64,000 nucleotides of DNA from Pontederia crassipes (GCA_030549335.1 JAUKPH010000026.1:2232001-2296000), one strand, 5' to 3'; counted from the stretch's first letter, positions 12,307-24,867 are shown. Translations and numbers: made by a program. The notes: generated by a model from the letters alone, not told the origin.

Positions 12307-14050
12307 CTTTGCTTGTCCTCAAGCAACAATTAGGAACTTAGGGTCAACAAAAAAATCTTCAGATTTTCCTGACTACATTATAGATAACATTATATCTCCC
12401 TAGTCCTCAGACTTCTCTACTTGAACATTATTTATACATTAAAAACTTGTTAAACTCTTGACTTGGAACCACTGAAGCATGTTCTCTATGGACGTCAAAA
12501 AAGATCGTCCTGCAGACTGACCTTTCACATAACTACCTCTTAAGACCTTGCACTAACCCCCAACTTACATTAACACTCAAAGTTGATCTACACATGTAGA
12601 GGACATTTACCTGTCCTTGGGTTCAGCTAACCCTCTTTTTATTTAGTCCATATTTGTCACTTCTTTTCTTTAGTCATTTGGGGAACTGAAATTAAAAAGA
12701 AGACTTCCACTGGGCACGAGTCTCGCTTTTCTTCCGAGAATACTTGGCTTGGGTGCTAGCGGTGCCATAAGTGGCATACTCATCTTTTCCTCAAGTGAGG
12801 GGACAGAGGAGTAGTTATTTATAGAGAAGAGATGTTGCCCACGATTTTCCTCACCCTTTTCTCTTTTTTTTCATTGGGCGAGGCACTTGGGACCTTTATT
12901 AAATAAAGAAAAAAAACATTCCCCAACTTACTCGAGAAGAGAAGTACAATTATGAAGCATGTATTAACTACATAACTTATTATATCTACAATGTAGCAGG
13001 TCAAAATTGAGCATCATATAAGTGGGTGCAAATGTAAGATCCCAGACGAAGTTTTGTACAAGGTCAGACTACATGTCACTCGCTTTGGTTTCAAGTCAAA
13101 GTCATTTATGTTTTTATGTTCTTCTTCAGGAATGTTCAAAATAAATCAATCATGCGGATTAGAGGATCAACATTGTCATGTATAATGTTTCCTAATTCAT
13201 ACTTGATGACATGCATTATTCTTTGGCGATATGAGAAAATGCAAACAAATATATATATGATAAGATACATTAACTCATGCATATTCAAAACATGCCAACA
13301 ACATGGATTAAAAGATAAGGGGCTCATACATGACAGCTGGTTTAACCCGACACACGCAAAAGCAAATACTTAACGACACAACTAAATTCACTACCGACCA
13401 GTAGACACTCATAACAACACACCGACTCATGCTAACATTAGCTAACCTCCTTTTCCCCCAAACCTAAAATAAACATTATCCTCAATGTTTCTAACATGTC
13501 AAAACATAAAATTGGGATTGAGGTAGAGAAAGCTCACATGCCATGTGGTGGAGGTGGGAACGCCGACCAATCACTATGCTCAATGTGTTAGTCATTAATC
13601 TTGTAAACCATGGTCCAATCGCCTTCTAGCATGTCAATATCCTACAATGAGCATACATGCATTGATGAGCGGCTATTTATTCCAAAAGCACAATTCAAAG
13701 AACAAGATGATAAGAGAAAAATCTTGGGTTGCCTCCCAAGAAGCGCCTCTATTTAACGTCGTTGGCCCGACGCATTGAAGGATCATCCAGGTGATGGATC
13801 AGGAAGTTCTGATGGTTTCCTCCTTTCAAATTCATCAACCAACAAGTGCGGCTTCAGTTTTTTGTCTGTCTTTAATAATCTCATAGCGTGATTAGGGTGA
13901 ATTCCTAATGTGGCACTCAATTCATGCAATTCTTTACATCCGGCTTCAATTGACTTCAGCAATGGGCGTTCGAAAGTGTTCTTCTATGGCATGTCTTGCA
14001 ACACTTTTTGCTCCTTCTCGTCAATGTAGTCTACAAAGAAAACTTGATTA
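12307..14050 (-). other. Non-coding internal region of the Athila-type element
   Basis: No pol domain was recognised between the protease remnant and the 3' LTR. It contains G/C-run blocks near 13451 and 'GGGTTGCCTCCCAAGAAGCG' near 13726, a motif often seen in the non-coding part of plant gypsy elements. Small open frames on both strands show no domain. Confidence 0.5.
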
Positions 14051-14058
14051 GTAGGAGT

Positions 14059-14670
14059 TCAAAATTTGGGAGATTGTGAAAGGTCAAACTCCACTTTTTC
14101 GTCCCCAATGGTGAAGGTCAACTTTCCATTCTTGACATCAATAAGGGCACCAGTAGTGGCAAAAAATGGTATTCCCAAAATTATGGGTATTTCTTCATCC
14201 TCCTCCATGTCCAAGACAATGAAGTATACTAGTATAAAGAACTTATCCACCTTCTGCAGTACATTTTCTACAACTCCCATTGGATAGGTGATTGAACGAT
14301 CAGCCAATTGTAATAAGATAGTAGTAGGCTTCAATTCGTTCAATCCTAATCTCTTGTAAATAGAAAGGGGCATCAGAGATACACTTGCACCTAAATCACA
14401 CAAAGCTTTGTCAATGTTCAGATGACCAATAATACAAGGGATTGAGAAGCTACCCGGGTCCCTCAATTTTGGTGGCAACTTTCTTTGTATCACTGCACTG
14501 CATTCCTCTATCAAAGAAATGGTTTCATATTCCTCAAGATCCCTCTTCTTTGACATAATCTCCCTAAAAAACTTTGCATATGTAGGAATCTGAGCAATGA
14601 CATCTGCAAAAGGAATATTTATATGCAGTTGTTTAAATAATTTTACAAACTTTTCAAATTGTTGATCCAT
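14059..14670 (-). pseudogene. Athila-type protease remnant
   Basis: About 200 codons with 'KFVKLFKQLHINIPFADV', 'ECSAVIQRKLPPKLRDPGSF', then the retropepsin-like block 'KALCDLGASVSLMPLS' (active-site DLGA) and 'PIILGIPFFATTGALIDV'. This order is standard for Athila/Tat elements. It follows the gag remnant on the minus strand. Part of a broken element. Confidence 0.8.
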
Positions 14671-14679
14671 CTTGGGCTT

Positions 14680-16156
14680 TTAGAGTCTTTGAGGGAATGG
14701 AATTGGTGGCACATATGGTGGTGGAGGCTTGTAAGGAGGCTCTAGTGGCTCTGTAGTGTTGTCCTCCACAACTTGCTTTCTTTTGTCTATAGTTTTCTTC
14801 AAAAGTGGCTCCAATGCTTTGCCACTCCTCAATTCCACTGCATTACAATGCTCACGAGGGTTCATCTGAGTCTTGCTCGGAAGGCTGCCCTCTTCTCTGA
14901 AATTCATGGAGCTAGCTATTTGCCCCACTTGATACTCCAAGTTCCTATTCGATGTGATTAGTTGCTCCATCCCTTTCTCAATCTTTTCAAATATGTCATT
15001 TGTTGCATTCGTCAGTTTTTCAATTGCAAGCTCCCATGATTGTTTCTTTTCCACCTGAAGTTGTGGTGGTGGTTGTTGATACTGGAGTTGTTGCTGAAAA
15101 GGTGGTTGGTATGGAGCTTGATAATGTGGTCGAGGTGGAATGCCAGGAGGTGGCGGGCGTGTTTGCTGAGATTGCCCAGTTTGATTTCCCCAAAAAATAA
15201 TTGGGGTGATTCCTCCATCCCGGATTAAATGTAGTGGCATACGGATTGTTCCCTTTGTTTTTATTTGCCATGACATTGGCTTGTTCTTGGTGCATGCAAT
15301 CTAGGGTATTGTGAGGTCCTCCACAATAGTTACAAATAAGTTGTGATGTATTCATACTTTCCACCAACTGCATTAGAGAATCCACCTTAGCACTCAATTC
15401 TCTGTATCCTTCATGGTCTCTAACAGATGCTGCTCTTGATGGTCCTTCTTCATCATAGTCTTCATCATTCATAGCCAACTGATCCAACAAATAACAAGCT
15501 TGTGAGTAAGGAAGGTTCATGATGGAACCATCTGCCGCTGCTGAATCAATGTTAAATTTCAAACTGGGAGAGAGACCATTGTGGAAGGCCTCTATCAAGA
15601 GCCAAGTATGTACTGCATGATGTGGGCACTGCCTCTGTAATTTCTTGAATCTCTTCCATGCATTGCCTAGAGATTCGTTTTCTTTTTGCTTGAAACAAGT
15701 GATTTCATTCCTTAGTTTGATGAATTTTCCTAGAGGAAAGAATCTCTTCATAAAAGCTTGGAATAACTCATCCCATGTATTAAATGCTCCCGGAGGTTGC
15801 GAGTCTAACCAGTCTTGTGCTTCATTCCTGAGAGAGAATGGAAAAAGCTTCATCTTGATGGCGTCTTCTTCAACGCCATTCATTTTGATAGTGGCGCACA
15901 TTTGCAAGAAACGATTGATACGAGATAGAGGGTCCTTATTGCGTTCCCCTCTAAATTGATTCTATTGCATCATCTGAATGAGTCTAGACTTCAGTTCAAA
16001 ATTATTTGCAGCAATCCTCGGGGCCACAATACTCGGGGTGGTGCCTCTATAAGACCTTATGGCTAGGTCCCTCATTGGAGGTTCAACTTCCTCCATCTGC
16101 TGTTGTTGCTGTTGGCCTTCTTCCATGTTCGGTATTCTATTCTGATTGTTGGCCAT
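14680..16156 (-). pseudogene. Athila-type gag remnant
   Basis: It begins near 16156 with a short Q-rich leader (QQQQQMEEVEPPMRDLAIRS). It continues with the retrotransposon gag core between about 15907 and 15300 (LFPFSLRNEAQDWL, NTWDELFQAFMKRFFP, RFKKLQRQCPHH), a CCHC-like knuckle (CNYCGGPHNTLDC), a Q/P-rich stretch, and 'AVELRSGKALEP' before 'PPPPYVPPIPFPQRL'. This is the particle protein of Athila/Tat elements. Broken. Confidence 0.8.
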
Positions 16157-16310
16157 TTGTTGTTCTCTTCTTGCTCTTCGATTTGCTCGGCACTATCTTT
16201 CAATTTTAGGAATATACGATTCAAGTGCCATGTTTCTGCGGTGCATACACAAAAAGAAAAGAAATTTTTGTCTAGATTAACAAATAAAATCAAAATTCTA
16301 ATATTGACGC

Positions 16311-16333
16311 TCTTCCCTGGCAATGACGCAAAA
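16311..16333 (-). promoter_or_regulatory. Primer-binding site of the Athila-type element
   Basis: On the minus strand, just inside the 5' LTR, TTGCGTCATTGCCAGGGA resembles the TGGCGCCGTTGCCGGGGA primer site of plant Athila/Tat elements, with several CG-to-TG type changes. Confidence 0.6.
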
Positions 16334-16337
16334 AACT

Positions 16338-17626
16338 TGACAATTCTCCCGCAAGTATACTGAGTCAATGTCGTAGTATATAAAATATCGTCCCACAGGG
16401 AAGAATTCAAGTATTAGAATTATATGATTCTAATTGATATCTAAACGGTCAGAAATAGATGAAATAATAATAAAAACTAATTAAAAGTGAAATGTTGAAA
16501 TGGGTGCAAAAAATGACGAGAAAGAATGAGATTTGATTATGAGAAACAAATGAGAATAAAAGTTCTCGGGTTTTGAATCCACCTAGAGTAATGATCATAG
16601 GGAATTTAGAGATAATAAAATCATTAGTGTTCTACTCAATCTTCAAAAGTCATACATCTCCTTTTCAGATAAACACAATTCTAATTAAAATAATAAACGC
16701 CTACTTTCGTGGTCATTTAAATTATTTTAATTGCATTATAAGCCAAGATTCATAAGTAATATGATTATCCTTATTTCTAAGAATCAATACATTTCATGTC
16801 ATTCATTTGAACTAATCTTGATGAAATACTTTCGTAATCAAGAAGATCTTTGATCACTTAATTAGGTGACCAATCTAATATAAGCATTTCGTCAAGCACG
16901 TGAAAGACAAAGAACACATCAGACCCAATAAAAATATTTCCTAAAGATCAACCCTAGGTTTCATCAAACCCGAGAAAAAGAAGTTTAGCCACGCATAGAG
17001 AAGGAAATCATCATTGAAACGTAAAAGTTCATAAAAAGAGAATGAGTTTAAGTCTAAGAAATATACAGAAATGCAGAGAAAAATAAACGTTCATCCCAGC
17101 CGTCTTGATCTCCTCCAAAACAAAGTTTGGACCCCTATTTTCGTCTCCAAAAATTCCTTTTATAGTCCCCTCAAATTAGGGTTACAAGAATGTCCAAAAT
17201 ACCCCAAATATTAGCCCAATACAGCCAAAATAGGTTCAATACGGCCTAGGATGAAGCGTTACGGTCTGTTCGATCAAGCCATATTGATTCTGGAGCGCGA
17301 TACGGTCTAAAGGGCTTTAATACGGGCAAACTGGCTTACGTATTTTTTGGTGCGCAAACAATATGACCTGACTGGCTTTAATACGGGCAAGATGAAGGGC
17401 TTTAATATTTTCCACTGCGAGCTCAATATGACCTGAAGGACTTTAATACTGGCTGCCCATATTGAGTCTGTATGCATGTGTTTTTGCCAAACTTTCACGG
17501 TTCCTAAAACAAATCAAACAATAATGTAGATTCCGAAATCTTTGATGATTAAAGATGAAATAATATAAAACACAACAATCTTGACAATAATTATATTAAA
17601 ATAATTGAATAACTTCACGATTATCA
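16338..17626 (-). repeat. 5' LTR (right copy) of the Athila-type element
   Basis: 1289 bp, TGACAATTCT to CGATTATCA on the plus strand, followed by the target duplication GACAC. It matches the left LTR throughout, with substitutions and a few small length differences, most of them in the AATACGG motif cluster (17215-17463). Confidence 0.85.
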
Positions 17627-18010
17627 GACACCATCTTGGAGGTCGAGGAACAGGGCAACGCGGTTGTCCTCCAACTTCACCAGCAGGGACAAGCAACCCA
17701 CAATTGCGAGCCGCTCCATCCATGGCCTATCATACTCTATTGAATTCGCAAAGCTTCGTCAGAGAGCGAAAGGAAGCATCGGGCATGGTAGTCCACGACG
17801 AGCAGTGTTGTGAGGACGGAGAAGGTGTGATGTCGCGCGGCAACCTGGGCCACTCACTCTACCATCTTTTGACTCGCCGAGCACAGTACGAGTGGGCGCC
17901 CGAACACATCGAGCATGGCCTCCCATTCCTCCTGCGATGTAGAGAGAGAGGCGGGCGGTGGGGGTGCTGGCCCTGCCCCGATCAGGTGCGAGAGAATAGC
18001 CAACAACTAT
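17627..18010 (-). pseudogene. Broken D-type cyclin (CYCD) N-terminal cyclin-box fragment
   Basis: Read on the minus strand, one frame gives a proline-rich start (APPPPASLSTS), 'EEWEAMLDVFGRP', then 'KMVE*VAQVAARHHTFSV', 'LTTLLVVDYHARCFLSLS' and 'DEALRIQ*'. After a frameshift near 17737 the next frame gives 'DRPWMERLAIVGCLSL' and 'LVKLEDNRVALFLDLQDG'. This matches the plant D-cyclin order EAVEWV..AARHGFSALTALLAVDYLDRCF..DRPWM..LAAVACLSLAAKVEETRVPLLLDLQ from memory. D cyclins activate CDKA and drive G1/S entry; this copy cannot, because it has at least two in-frame stops and one frameshift and lacks the C-terminal half. An Athila-type element inserted right after 'LQDG'. The assignment is by eye. 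Confidence 0.7.
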
Positions 18011-18020
18011 GTTCTTCACC

Positions 18021-18296
18021 TAGGTGCTGACAAAGGTTCTCTCCATCTTCCCCCAAAAGAAAACTGATATCGATTAAAATTCACGAATCGGTAATAATGA
18101 AAGCACAAAAGGAGAGTGGGAGAAACGTTAAAGCTCATCTTTTATAACATTTTAAAACTGCTGCATTAGTTATTAATTAGTGACCTTAAACATATGGCTG
18201 TCATTAATGAAATCAAATATATTAGAAATTTGAAAAAAAATAAGAAAAGAGATAAATTAGAAAGATAGCCTTAGAATAGTTTCAATGCACCAGCTT

Positions 18297-18340
<44 letters not shown>

Positions 18341-19184
18341 TTTATTATGGGTGCCTCATGATAGAATTTTATTGTTCCTAAGCCTGTTTTGGACTTTCCA
18401 AAGTTGCTGTTAAATGACTTGATGCATAGGATGGCTATGGAATGATATATATAAAGCCTTTGAGATCATGACGATGAACTTGTTGTAATTAAAATCCAAA
18501 TATGAATTCTTGTTTGGAATAATTCGATGATTACAAAAAAAGAAGTATGGAAATAGACTTATAAATGAATTAGTGCATGAAATAAATTATTTGATGTTTA
18601 GATGATTTTTTAGTGTCTCGTAACATTAGAATATGTTATATATATGTTTTCTTTAAGTTTGAAAGCGATTGAATGCCGAAAACTCTTGGGTAAAAATTGG
18701 CTTTTGGAGGACTTGAAGGAATTTCAAACCTAAGTAGGCATCTGTTATGCCATCAAACAATTCGACCGTTGGACGAACACTTGTGACCGCCATAATGAAC
18801 ATTCGATTGTTTTTTGTTCAAGCTTTAATGATATGATATGATACCTCATTTTATTTAAGTCACCAAATCGAGTGTCCAAAACTTCCAAGTGACTGGAAAA
18901 TACTCTCACACAAGGATATCAGACGTCCACTCCTTCGTTGAAGGATGTCTACTTCCCAACGGTTGGCCTGAAAGTTTGAAACTCACATAAGCAAGATCTC
19001 GAATTCGATAGTGGACTAATTTTTTTAATTGTGGATAATCATGTATCGCATGATAATTGGATGATTGTCTCCACTTTAAAAATACCAGGGTTTGCAATCA
19101 ATCTTCCCCACAATATGCCACAAATTGTTTTATGAAGTTAATTTACACAGCTAACCAAGATAAAACTAGGAGAGTAGGGGTGCC
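18021..19184. other. Intergenic DNA, no recognised gene
   Basis: AT-rich, apart from the first few bases next to the cyclin fragment. No coding exon, RNA gene or terminal repeats were recognised. It contains the TA microsatellite at 18300-18339. Confidence 0.5.
18300..18339. repeat. (TA)n microsatellite
   Basis: About 40 bases of almost pure TA dinucleotides, likely length-variable. Confidence 0.9.
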
Positions 19185-19189
19185 CTGGG

Positions 19190-21829
19190 TGTAATACCCC
19201 TGATTTTCATTAAGGGTAATTTAGACTTTTATCCAAATCCTCATTATTTCCCCCTATATAAGGCCTCTTTTCTCTCTCTTTCTCTTTTGAATCACACCTT
19301 GACGGCTAGGACTTGAGGAAGAAGAAAGAGGAGATCAGGGAGAAGGAAAAAATGGAAGAAGAAAAGGAAGAAAGAGGAGGAAGATTTAGGATCAAGGTGT
19401 GTAAAGGGGATCCAAACCCTCTCTCTCCTCTCAAAGTTTTATTGATTGGATTGAGAGTAATAGGGCACCCTGATCCTATTATGGATTTGTTTGAGAAATT
19501 TATGAGTTTTATCAGATCTGAGATCATTTTTTTATGGATTCATGATTAGATCTAGATGTTAGGATTGCACGATTTAAGTTGCATAATCTGTTTAAATTCG
19601 TGACTGTATTTGCAACAATTATTCGGATAGGTTTTTCTTATCCAAAAATTGCAAATAATATATGGATAGAAAGCTCTCGAAATCTAGTTTCCACAGAAAT
19701 TGGTTTCGTATCATTTGAAGATCTGTACGAATAGTTATGATCAAAACACCGAACTGGTGTCGTACTGTCTTGAGAATTCGTGAATGTTTTATAATAATTG
19801 TTCGGATAGATTTTTCTTATCCAAAATTATAAATGATATGGATGGAAAGCCCTTGAAGTCTAGTTTTCACAGAAAGTAGTTTCATATGATTTGGAGTTGT
19901 ATACAAATTGTTATGATCCAAAAATCGGACTAGCCTCATTCTATATCAGGTAACAGCGAGATCAAATTGTAAAACATGTAGTAAATTGGAAATACTAAAG
20001 TAGCTTTCGAAATTTATTCCCAAGTTAAATGCTCGTGTTATCTTTCTATGAAAATTTGAATCATCTGAAAAGAATAAGTATAGGTTAAGTTATAAATATT
20101 TTAGTGACTGCTACCAGAATACTGTGCAGAGAATACATTCTAGTAGTCGTATGAATTTTTAAGAAAAAGTCTCAACTCTTGTTAATGAATGAAAATTGCA
20201 TGTCTTAATGTGTTTTATAATGCATAGATGCTAAGAGATCATATCTGAAATATTCATGATGTTTTAGACTATGTTTATTGGAAGTGAAATCTCAAAAATC
20301 GTGACTTTCGGGTGGAAGATCGGACCCCCAGGACATTAGTACGGCGTGCCAGTCCCGGAACAATCTTGATAGACCAAAAAACTGATTTATGTTATATTTA
20401 TGTTATTTTAAAGATATTTACTAATATGTATTACTGATTAATGATTGTATATGAACCTAGATACACGAATTGCATGGACAGTCGTAACTAGGTTAAAATA
20501 TGAAGATCGAGCGACGTAAATGATTGTTGTTTGAAAAGCATAATGAACCCAGTTGTGGATGATGTTATATGTCGTCCCTCTATGGCCCTTTATTAGATAA
20601 TTGTCCGGAATGATCGTTACACACATCGGCAACGGTGTGTGCATTCCGATGTCGCCCTCGGGCGAGAGTCCGGAATACACACATCGGCAATGGTATGTGC
20701 ATTCCGATGTCGCCCTCGGGGGAGAGTCCGGAATACACACATCGGCAATGGTGTGTGCATTCCGATGTCGCCCTCGGACGAGAGTCCGGAATACACACCG
20801 GCAACGGTGTGTGCATTCCGATGTCGCCCTCGGGCGAGAGTCCAGAATGATCATTACATGCATCGACAACGGTGTGTGCATTCTGAGGTCACCTTCAGGT
20901 GATAGGGGAGCATTGTCTCCTAGGCCTAGCTAGCCTATTGAGAGGGCAACGACATAACTCCCAACTATCGGAAGATATAACATTAATAGGAAAGGGTCAA
21001 TGAACGATCAAATGGAATGAAGTCCCACGAAAGTGGAAGTCCAAAGGGTTATAAAGCAACCGTGAGGAAAGTTATGGAATGATGTCCCATGAAAGTGGAA
21101 GTCCAATGAGTTATAAAGCAACCCTGAGGAGAGTTATGAAGGCAATGGTTATGGTAAGTGCATCCCACTTATATGCCAAAGAATTAAATGAATGATTGAT
21201 ATGAATGTCCATACTTTATGTATGATGATGTGATTACATGTCTTCCATGCAATTACTTATGTGCATGATGATAGAATGATGTTGATGTTTGATATGTAGA
21301 TCATATGTTAAGACATGGCATGCATATTGTTTATTTCCTTTATATGAAGATGATGATGCATATCATGTAGTATCCTGTATAGGATTATACCATCGCATGC
21401 ATGGCCTTTACATACTCTAATCGGGGAAACCCCTGCATCTTGGATCCGTGCAGGTGCATAAAGTTATGGATGATGGCGGCTCAGCTCATGACGAATAAGA
21501 TTGCACAATGGTCTAGGATGTTAATAGTCAATTGTCTTAGAGTCTTTTGACTACGTTTTAAAGAGATAATTTGGACTATGGTTTTAAGATCTTTTATTGG
21601 TTATTGATAACGTTTTAAATTTTATAACATTACTTTTGATGTTTTATCGAAGTCTTCCGCTATGTTTTCGAAGAAATTATTTTAGCTTATTTAATGGATT
21701 TATGCTTCCGTTGAGTTTATAGAAAATCATAACAAAAATTTATTATGATTATATGATGGCGAACGGGCTAACACAGCCGAATTATCCAATTGTCCTCGAC
21801 AATTTGGGGGTAAAATTCGGGATGTTACA
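19190..21829 (+). repeat. 5' LTR of the Tekay-type element
   Basis: 2640 bp. TATA-like 'CCCCTATATAAGGCC' lies near 19250, followed by a CT-rich leader. A 56-58-bp minisatellite occupies 20595-20890 and a duplicated block of about 70 bp lies near 21017-21145. Confidence 0.87.
20595..20890. repeat. Minisatellite inside the 5' LTR, five units
   Basis: Units carry GTGTGTGCATTCCGATGTCG and 'AGAGTCCGGAATACACA'. Successive 'ATTCCGATG' cores start at 20643, 20701, 20759 and 20815, with a diverged fifth at 20880, giving periods of 58, 58, 56 and 65 bp. The 3' LTR has one unit fewer. Confidence 0.9.
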
Positions 21830-21832
21830 ATT

Positions 21833-21844
21833 TGGTATCAGAGC
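21833..21844 (+). promoter_or_regulatory. Primer-binding site, tRNA-Met type
   Basis: TGGTATCAGAGC is an exact match to the usual plant tRNA-Met primer site and lies three bases after the 5' LTR. Confidence 0.85.
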
Positions 21845-22399
21845 ATTCTTAGGACCTATGCTAAGTATGTTATTGAATTGATAAGTGTCTAAGTCCATGT
21901 GCAATCGTCACGAGCAGCCATCCAAAGTTGAGTATGTAAGTATTGTGCCATTGATTGTATTGTTAAATTAACCCACTAATGTGTGGTTGATTATTGTTAT
22001 GTTAATGATGGAAGGGAAATAGTCTTCCAATTGGAATGCTAATTATTGCATTCATGATTGATAGTATTGTCAAATTGACTACGAGCAAAGTGTAATAAAA
22101 GAGATGTGAATCTCATTACGAATTGTAAGAATGATGGACGTATTAAAAAAAAAATTGCCCAAAATTGTACACATAATTGTTTATGATAATTGAATAAATC
22201 TTCTTAGTCCAAAACTATGAAATAACTAAAAAGATTGTAGTGAAGATTTAATTTTCACAGGGACATAAAAAGTTAATTGAATCACAAGATAGAAAGTATG
22301 AAGTGATAGCTTGAGGTGGCAACACCACTAGGGAAAACTTCCACTAGGCAGGTATCTCCTAGAGACCCAGTGATGATAGAAAGAGTAAACTACTCAACT

Positions 22400-24010
22400 A
22401 ATCCCATAGTACTACCTATGGTAGATTATGATGTAATATTAGACATGGATTGATTATCCTACTATAATGCCTATTTGAGATGTCAAGAAAAGAAGGTCCA
22501 AATAGAAAAGAGAAAAAGACAATTCTGTGATTTTTCACGGAATTCCATCAAAGGAGAGGAAACTGATGATCTCCTCAATGAAGGCAACCAAGATGTTGGA
22601 GAAGGGTTGTCGATGATTTTTAGTAAACATCGTCAAGAGTGATTTCCAACCCAAACCACTATAAGAACCTGGAGTGGTGAGGGACTTTCCTAATGTATTT
22701 CCTGATGAGCTCTCAGAATTACCTCCGAAAAGAGAGATTGACTTCCACAGTGACCTCATGCTAAGGACGACTCCCATGTCAAAACCTCCCTATAGAATGG
22801 CACTAGTAGAGATAAAAGAGTTGAAGACCCAACTGCAGAAACTGCTGCACAGATGATTCATCAGGCCAAGTGTGTCCCCATAGAGTGCACATGTCCTATT
22901 TGTGAAGAAGAAAGATGTGTCACTAAGATTGTGTATAGACTACAGAATATTGAACAAAGTGACTATCAAGAATAAGTATCTTCTGCCATAGTTGACAATT
23001 TTTTAATCAATTGTCCACATCATGAGTCTTCTCAAAGATTGATTTAAGAAATGTATACCATCAGCTCAGAGTAGCTGATGAAGACATCACAATGACAACC
23101 TTTAGGTCCAAGTATAGCCACTATGAGTTTTTGGTTATGCCTTTAGGACTAACAAATGCTCCAGCAGCATTTATGGACTTAATGAACATGATTTTCGAGC
23201 TTCATCTCGACACATTTGTAATTGCATTCATAGATGATATATTGATTTATTCATCAAGTCCTGAAGAACATCAAAAGCATTTGCAAATAGTTATGGAGAC
23301 TTTGAGGCAACACCAGTTGTATGCAAAGTTCTCCAAATATGAATTTCAATTAAAGAAAATCTTGTTTTTGGGAAACATGATCTCAAGAGAAAGGATCTCA
23401 ATGGACCCAAGCAAAGTAGAAGCTATCATCAATTGGGAAAGACCAAAGACGGTGACAGATGTCAGAAGTTTTCTTGGATTGGCCGACTATTACAGAAGGT
23501 TCATCCAAGACTTCTCAAAGGTTGCTACCCCAATGACAATGCTGACCAGGAAAGGAGAGAAGTTCAATTGGACAAAGAAAGTGTGAAGATAGATTACTGG
23601 AGCTGAAGAAAAGATTGACCACTGCACCAGTGCTAACCATTCCCATAAGAGTTGGAGACTACACAGTGTACAGTGATGTCAGTGGGACTAGATTGGGCTG
23701 TGTATTGATGTAACATGAAAGAGTGGTATCTCATGCTTCAAGACAACTCAAGCTACATGAGAGGAACTATTCTACTCATGACTTGGAATTGGCAGTGGTA
23801 GTGTTGCTCTGAAGATATGGAGACACTACTTAAATAGAGAGGAATTTGAAGTCTTTACTGACAACAAAAGTCTCAAATATGCGTTCACTCAGAAGGAACT
23901 GAACATGAGATAAATAAGATGGTTGAAATTTTTTAAAGACTATGAGTTTAGTATTCCCTACCATTCAAGGAACGCCAACTCTATAGCAGATGTCTTGAGT
24001 AGGAAATGGA
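22400..24010 (+). pseudogene. Tekay-type protease end, reverse transcriptase and RNase H remnant
   Basis: Blocks in order: 'FPNVFPDELSELPPKREIDF' near 22680, '[17 protein letters not shown]' near 22930, then from 23092 the RT core with '[17 protein letters not shown]' and the catalytic 'FIDDILIYS', '[17 protein letters not shown]', and RNase H traces ('DNKSLKY', 'ADVLSRK') to about 24005. In living relatives this copies element RNA into DNA. Broken. Confidence 0.8.
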
Positions 24011-24078
24011 AAGGATCATTGACATGCTTAAGAATTTACAAATGAACTCTTATTAAAGAAAGTACTCAGGGGAGGCTG

Positions 24079-24769
24079 ATGATGCATTGTGTCATTCAGT
24101 CTGACTTGATAGAAAGAATAGTATGGGTACAAAAACAAGATTCCGAGTACAAGGACATGAAGGCTCTATGTGAGAAAGGGTACCTAGATTACATGATTGA
24201 TGAAGATGAAATCATCAGATTTCAAGACAGATTGTGGATACTTGAAGTAAAGAGCTCAAGGAAGATTACTAGGACCAGAACTAATAGAAAAATATGCAGA
24301 GAAGGTAGATTTGATAAAGGAAAGAATGATGGCAATTCAAAACCGCCAGAAAAACCATACCGATAAGAAAAGAAGAGGACAAATCAACCAAGTTAAAGAT
24401 CATGTATTATTGAAGATATTTCCTACTAAAGGAGTCATGAAGTTCAATAGAAAGGACAAGCTAACTCCCAAGTACATATGCTCCTTTGAGATTCTGAAAA
24501 AGGTGGGAGAAGGAGCATATAAGTTGGCATTGCCTTCTTCATATGTCAGAATCCACAATGTATTTCATGTGTCAATGATTCGCAAGTACACATATGACAG
24601 CTTTCATGTGGCGGTAATTGAAGAGCCAACCATCAAGGAAAACCTTACATATGAAGAGTATCCTATAGAGATATTAGAATATGAAGAGCGTCATTTAAAA
24701 AACAAAAGGGTAAAGATGATGAAGATTGCATGGAACACCACAATGGAATCGAAGCGACATGAGAATTAG
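24079..24769 (+). pseudogene. Tekay-type integrase C-terminal remnant
   Basis: After a block that normally precedes the integrase zinc domain ('QKQDSEYKDMKALCEKG'), the copy shows the integrase C-terminal beta-barrel block ('FEILKKVGEGAYKLALP', 'IHNVFHVSMIRKY') and the downstream 'YEEYPIEILEYEERHLKNK' typical of Tekay/Del chromoviruses. No catalytic core was recognised. Broken. Confidence 0.75.
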
Positions 24770-24867
24770 AAGAAGTAATGAAAGAATAATTTTCAAAACT
24801 ATTTGATAAGTGGTCTTTATTATAGTTTAAAAATTCGAGGACGAATTTTGTTTTAAGGGAGGGAGGA

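Larger units (their letters stand above)
10948..17626 (-). mobile_element. Ty3/gypsy element of the Athila/Tat group, minus strand
   Basis: Two long LTRs (10948-12288 and 16338-17626) in direct orientation flank about 4 kb. The 5-bp target duplication GACAC lies at 10943-10947 and 17627-17631. The gag and protease remnants read on the minus strand, so the right LTR is the 5' one. Gag blocks (LFPFSLRNEAQDW, WKRFKKLQRQCPHH, AFHNGLSPS) and the protease block (KALCDLGASVSLMPLS) are those of Athila/Tat elements. No reverse transcriptase or integrase was recognised, so it is likely non-autonomous. Broken, several disruptions. LTRs differ at a few percent of positions by eye plus small indels, suggesting an insertion of modest age. 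Confidence 0.85.

Noticed and set aside
19313-19549. Glutamate/lysine-rich open frame near the LTR start, repeated at 24992
   Set aside because: It is the purine-rich leader of the two LTRs; present twice because LTRs are duplicated.
20595-20890. CRISPR-like appearance of regularly spaced repeats
   Set aside because: The whole unit repeats, with no unique spacers, in a plant LTR.
20601-20933. Overlapping open frames of 63-110 codons on both strands
   Set aside because: They are read through the minisatellite in an LTR; the repeat keeps several frames open by chance.
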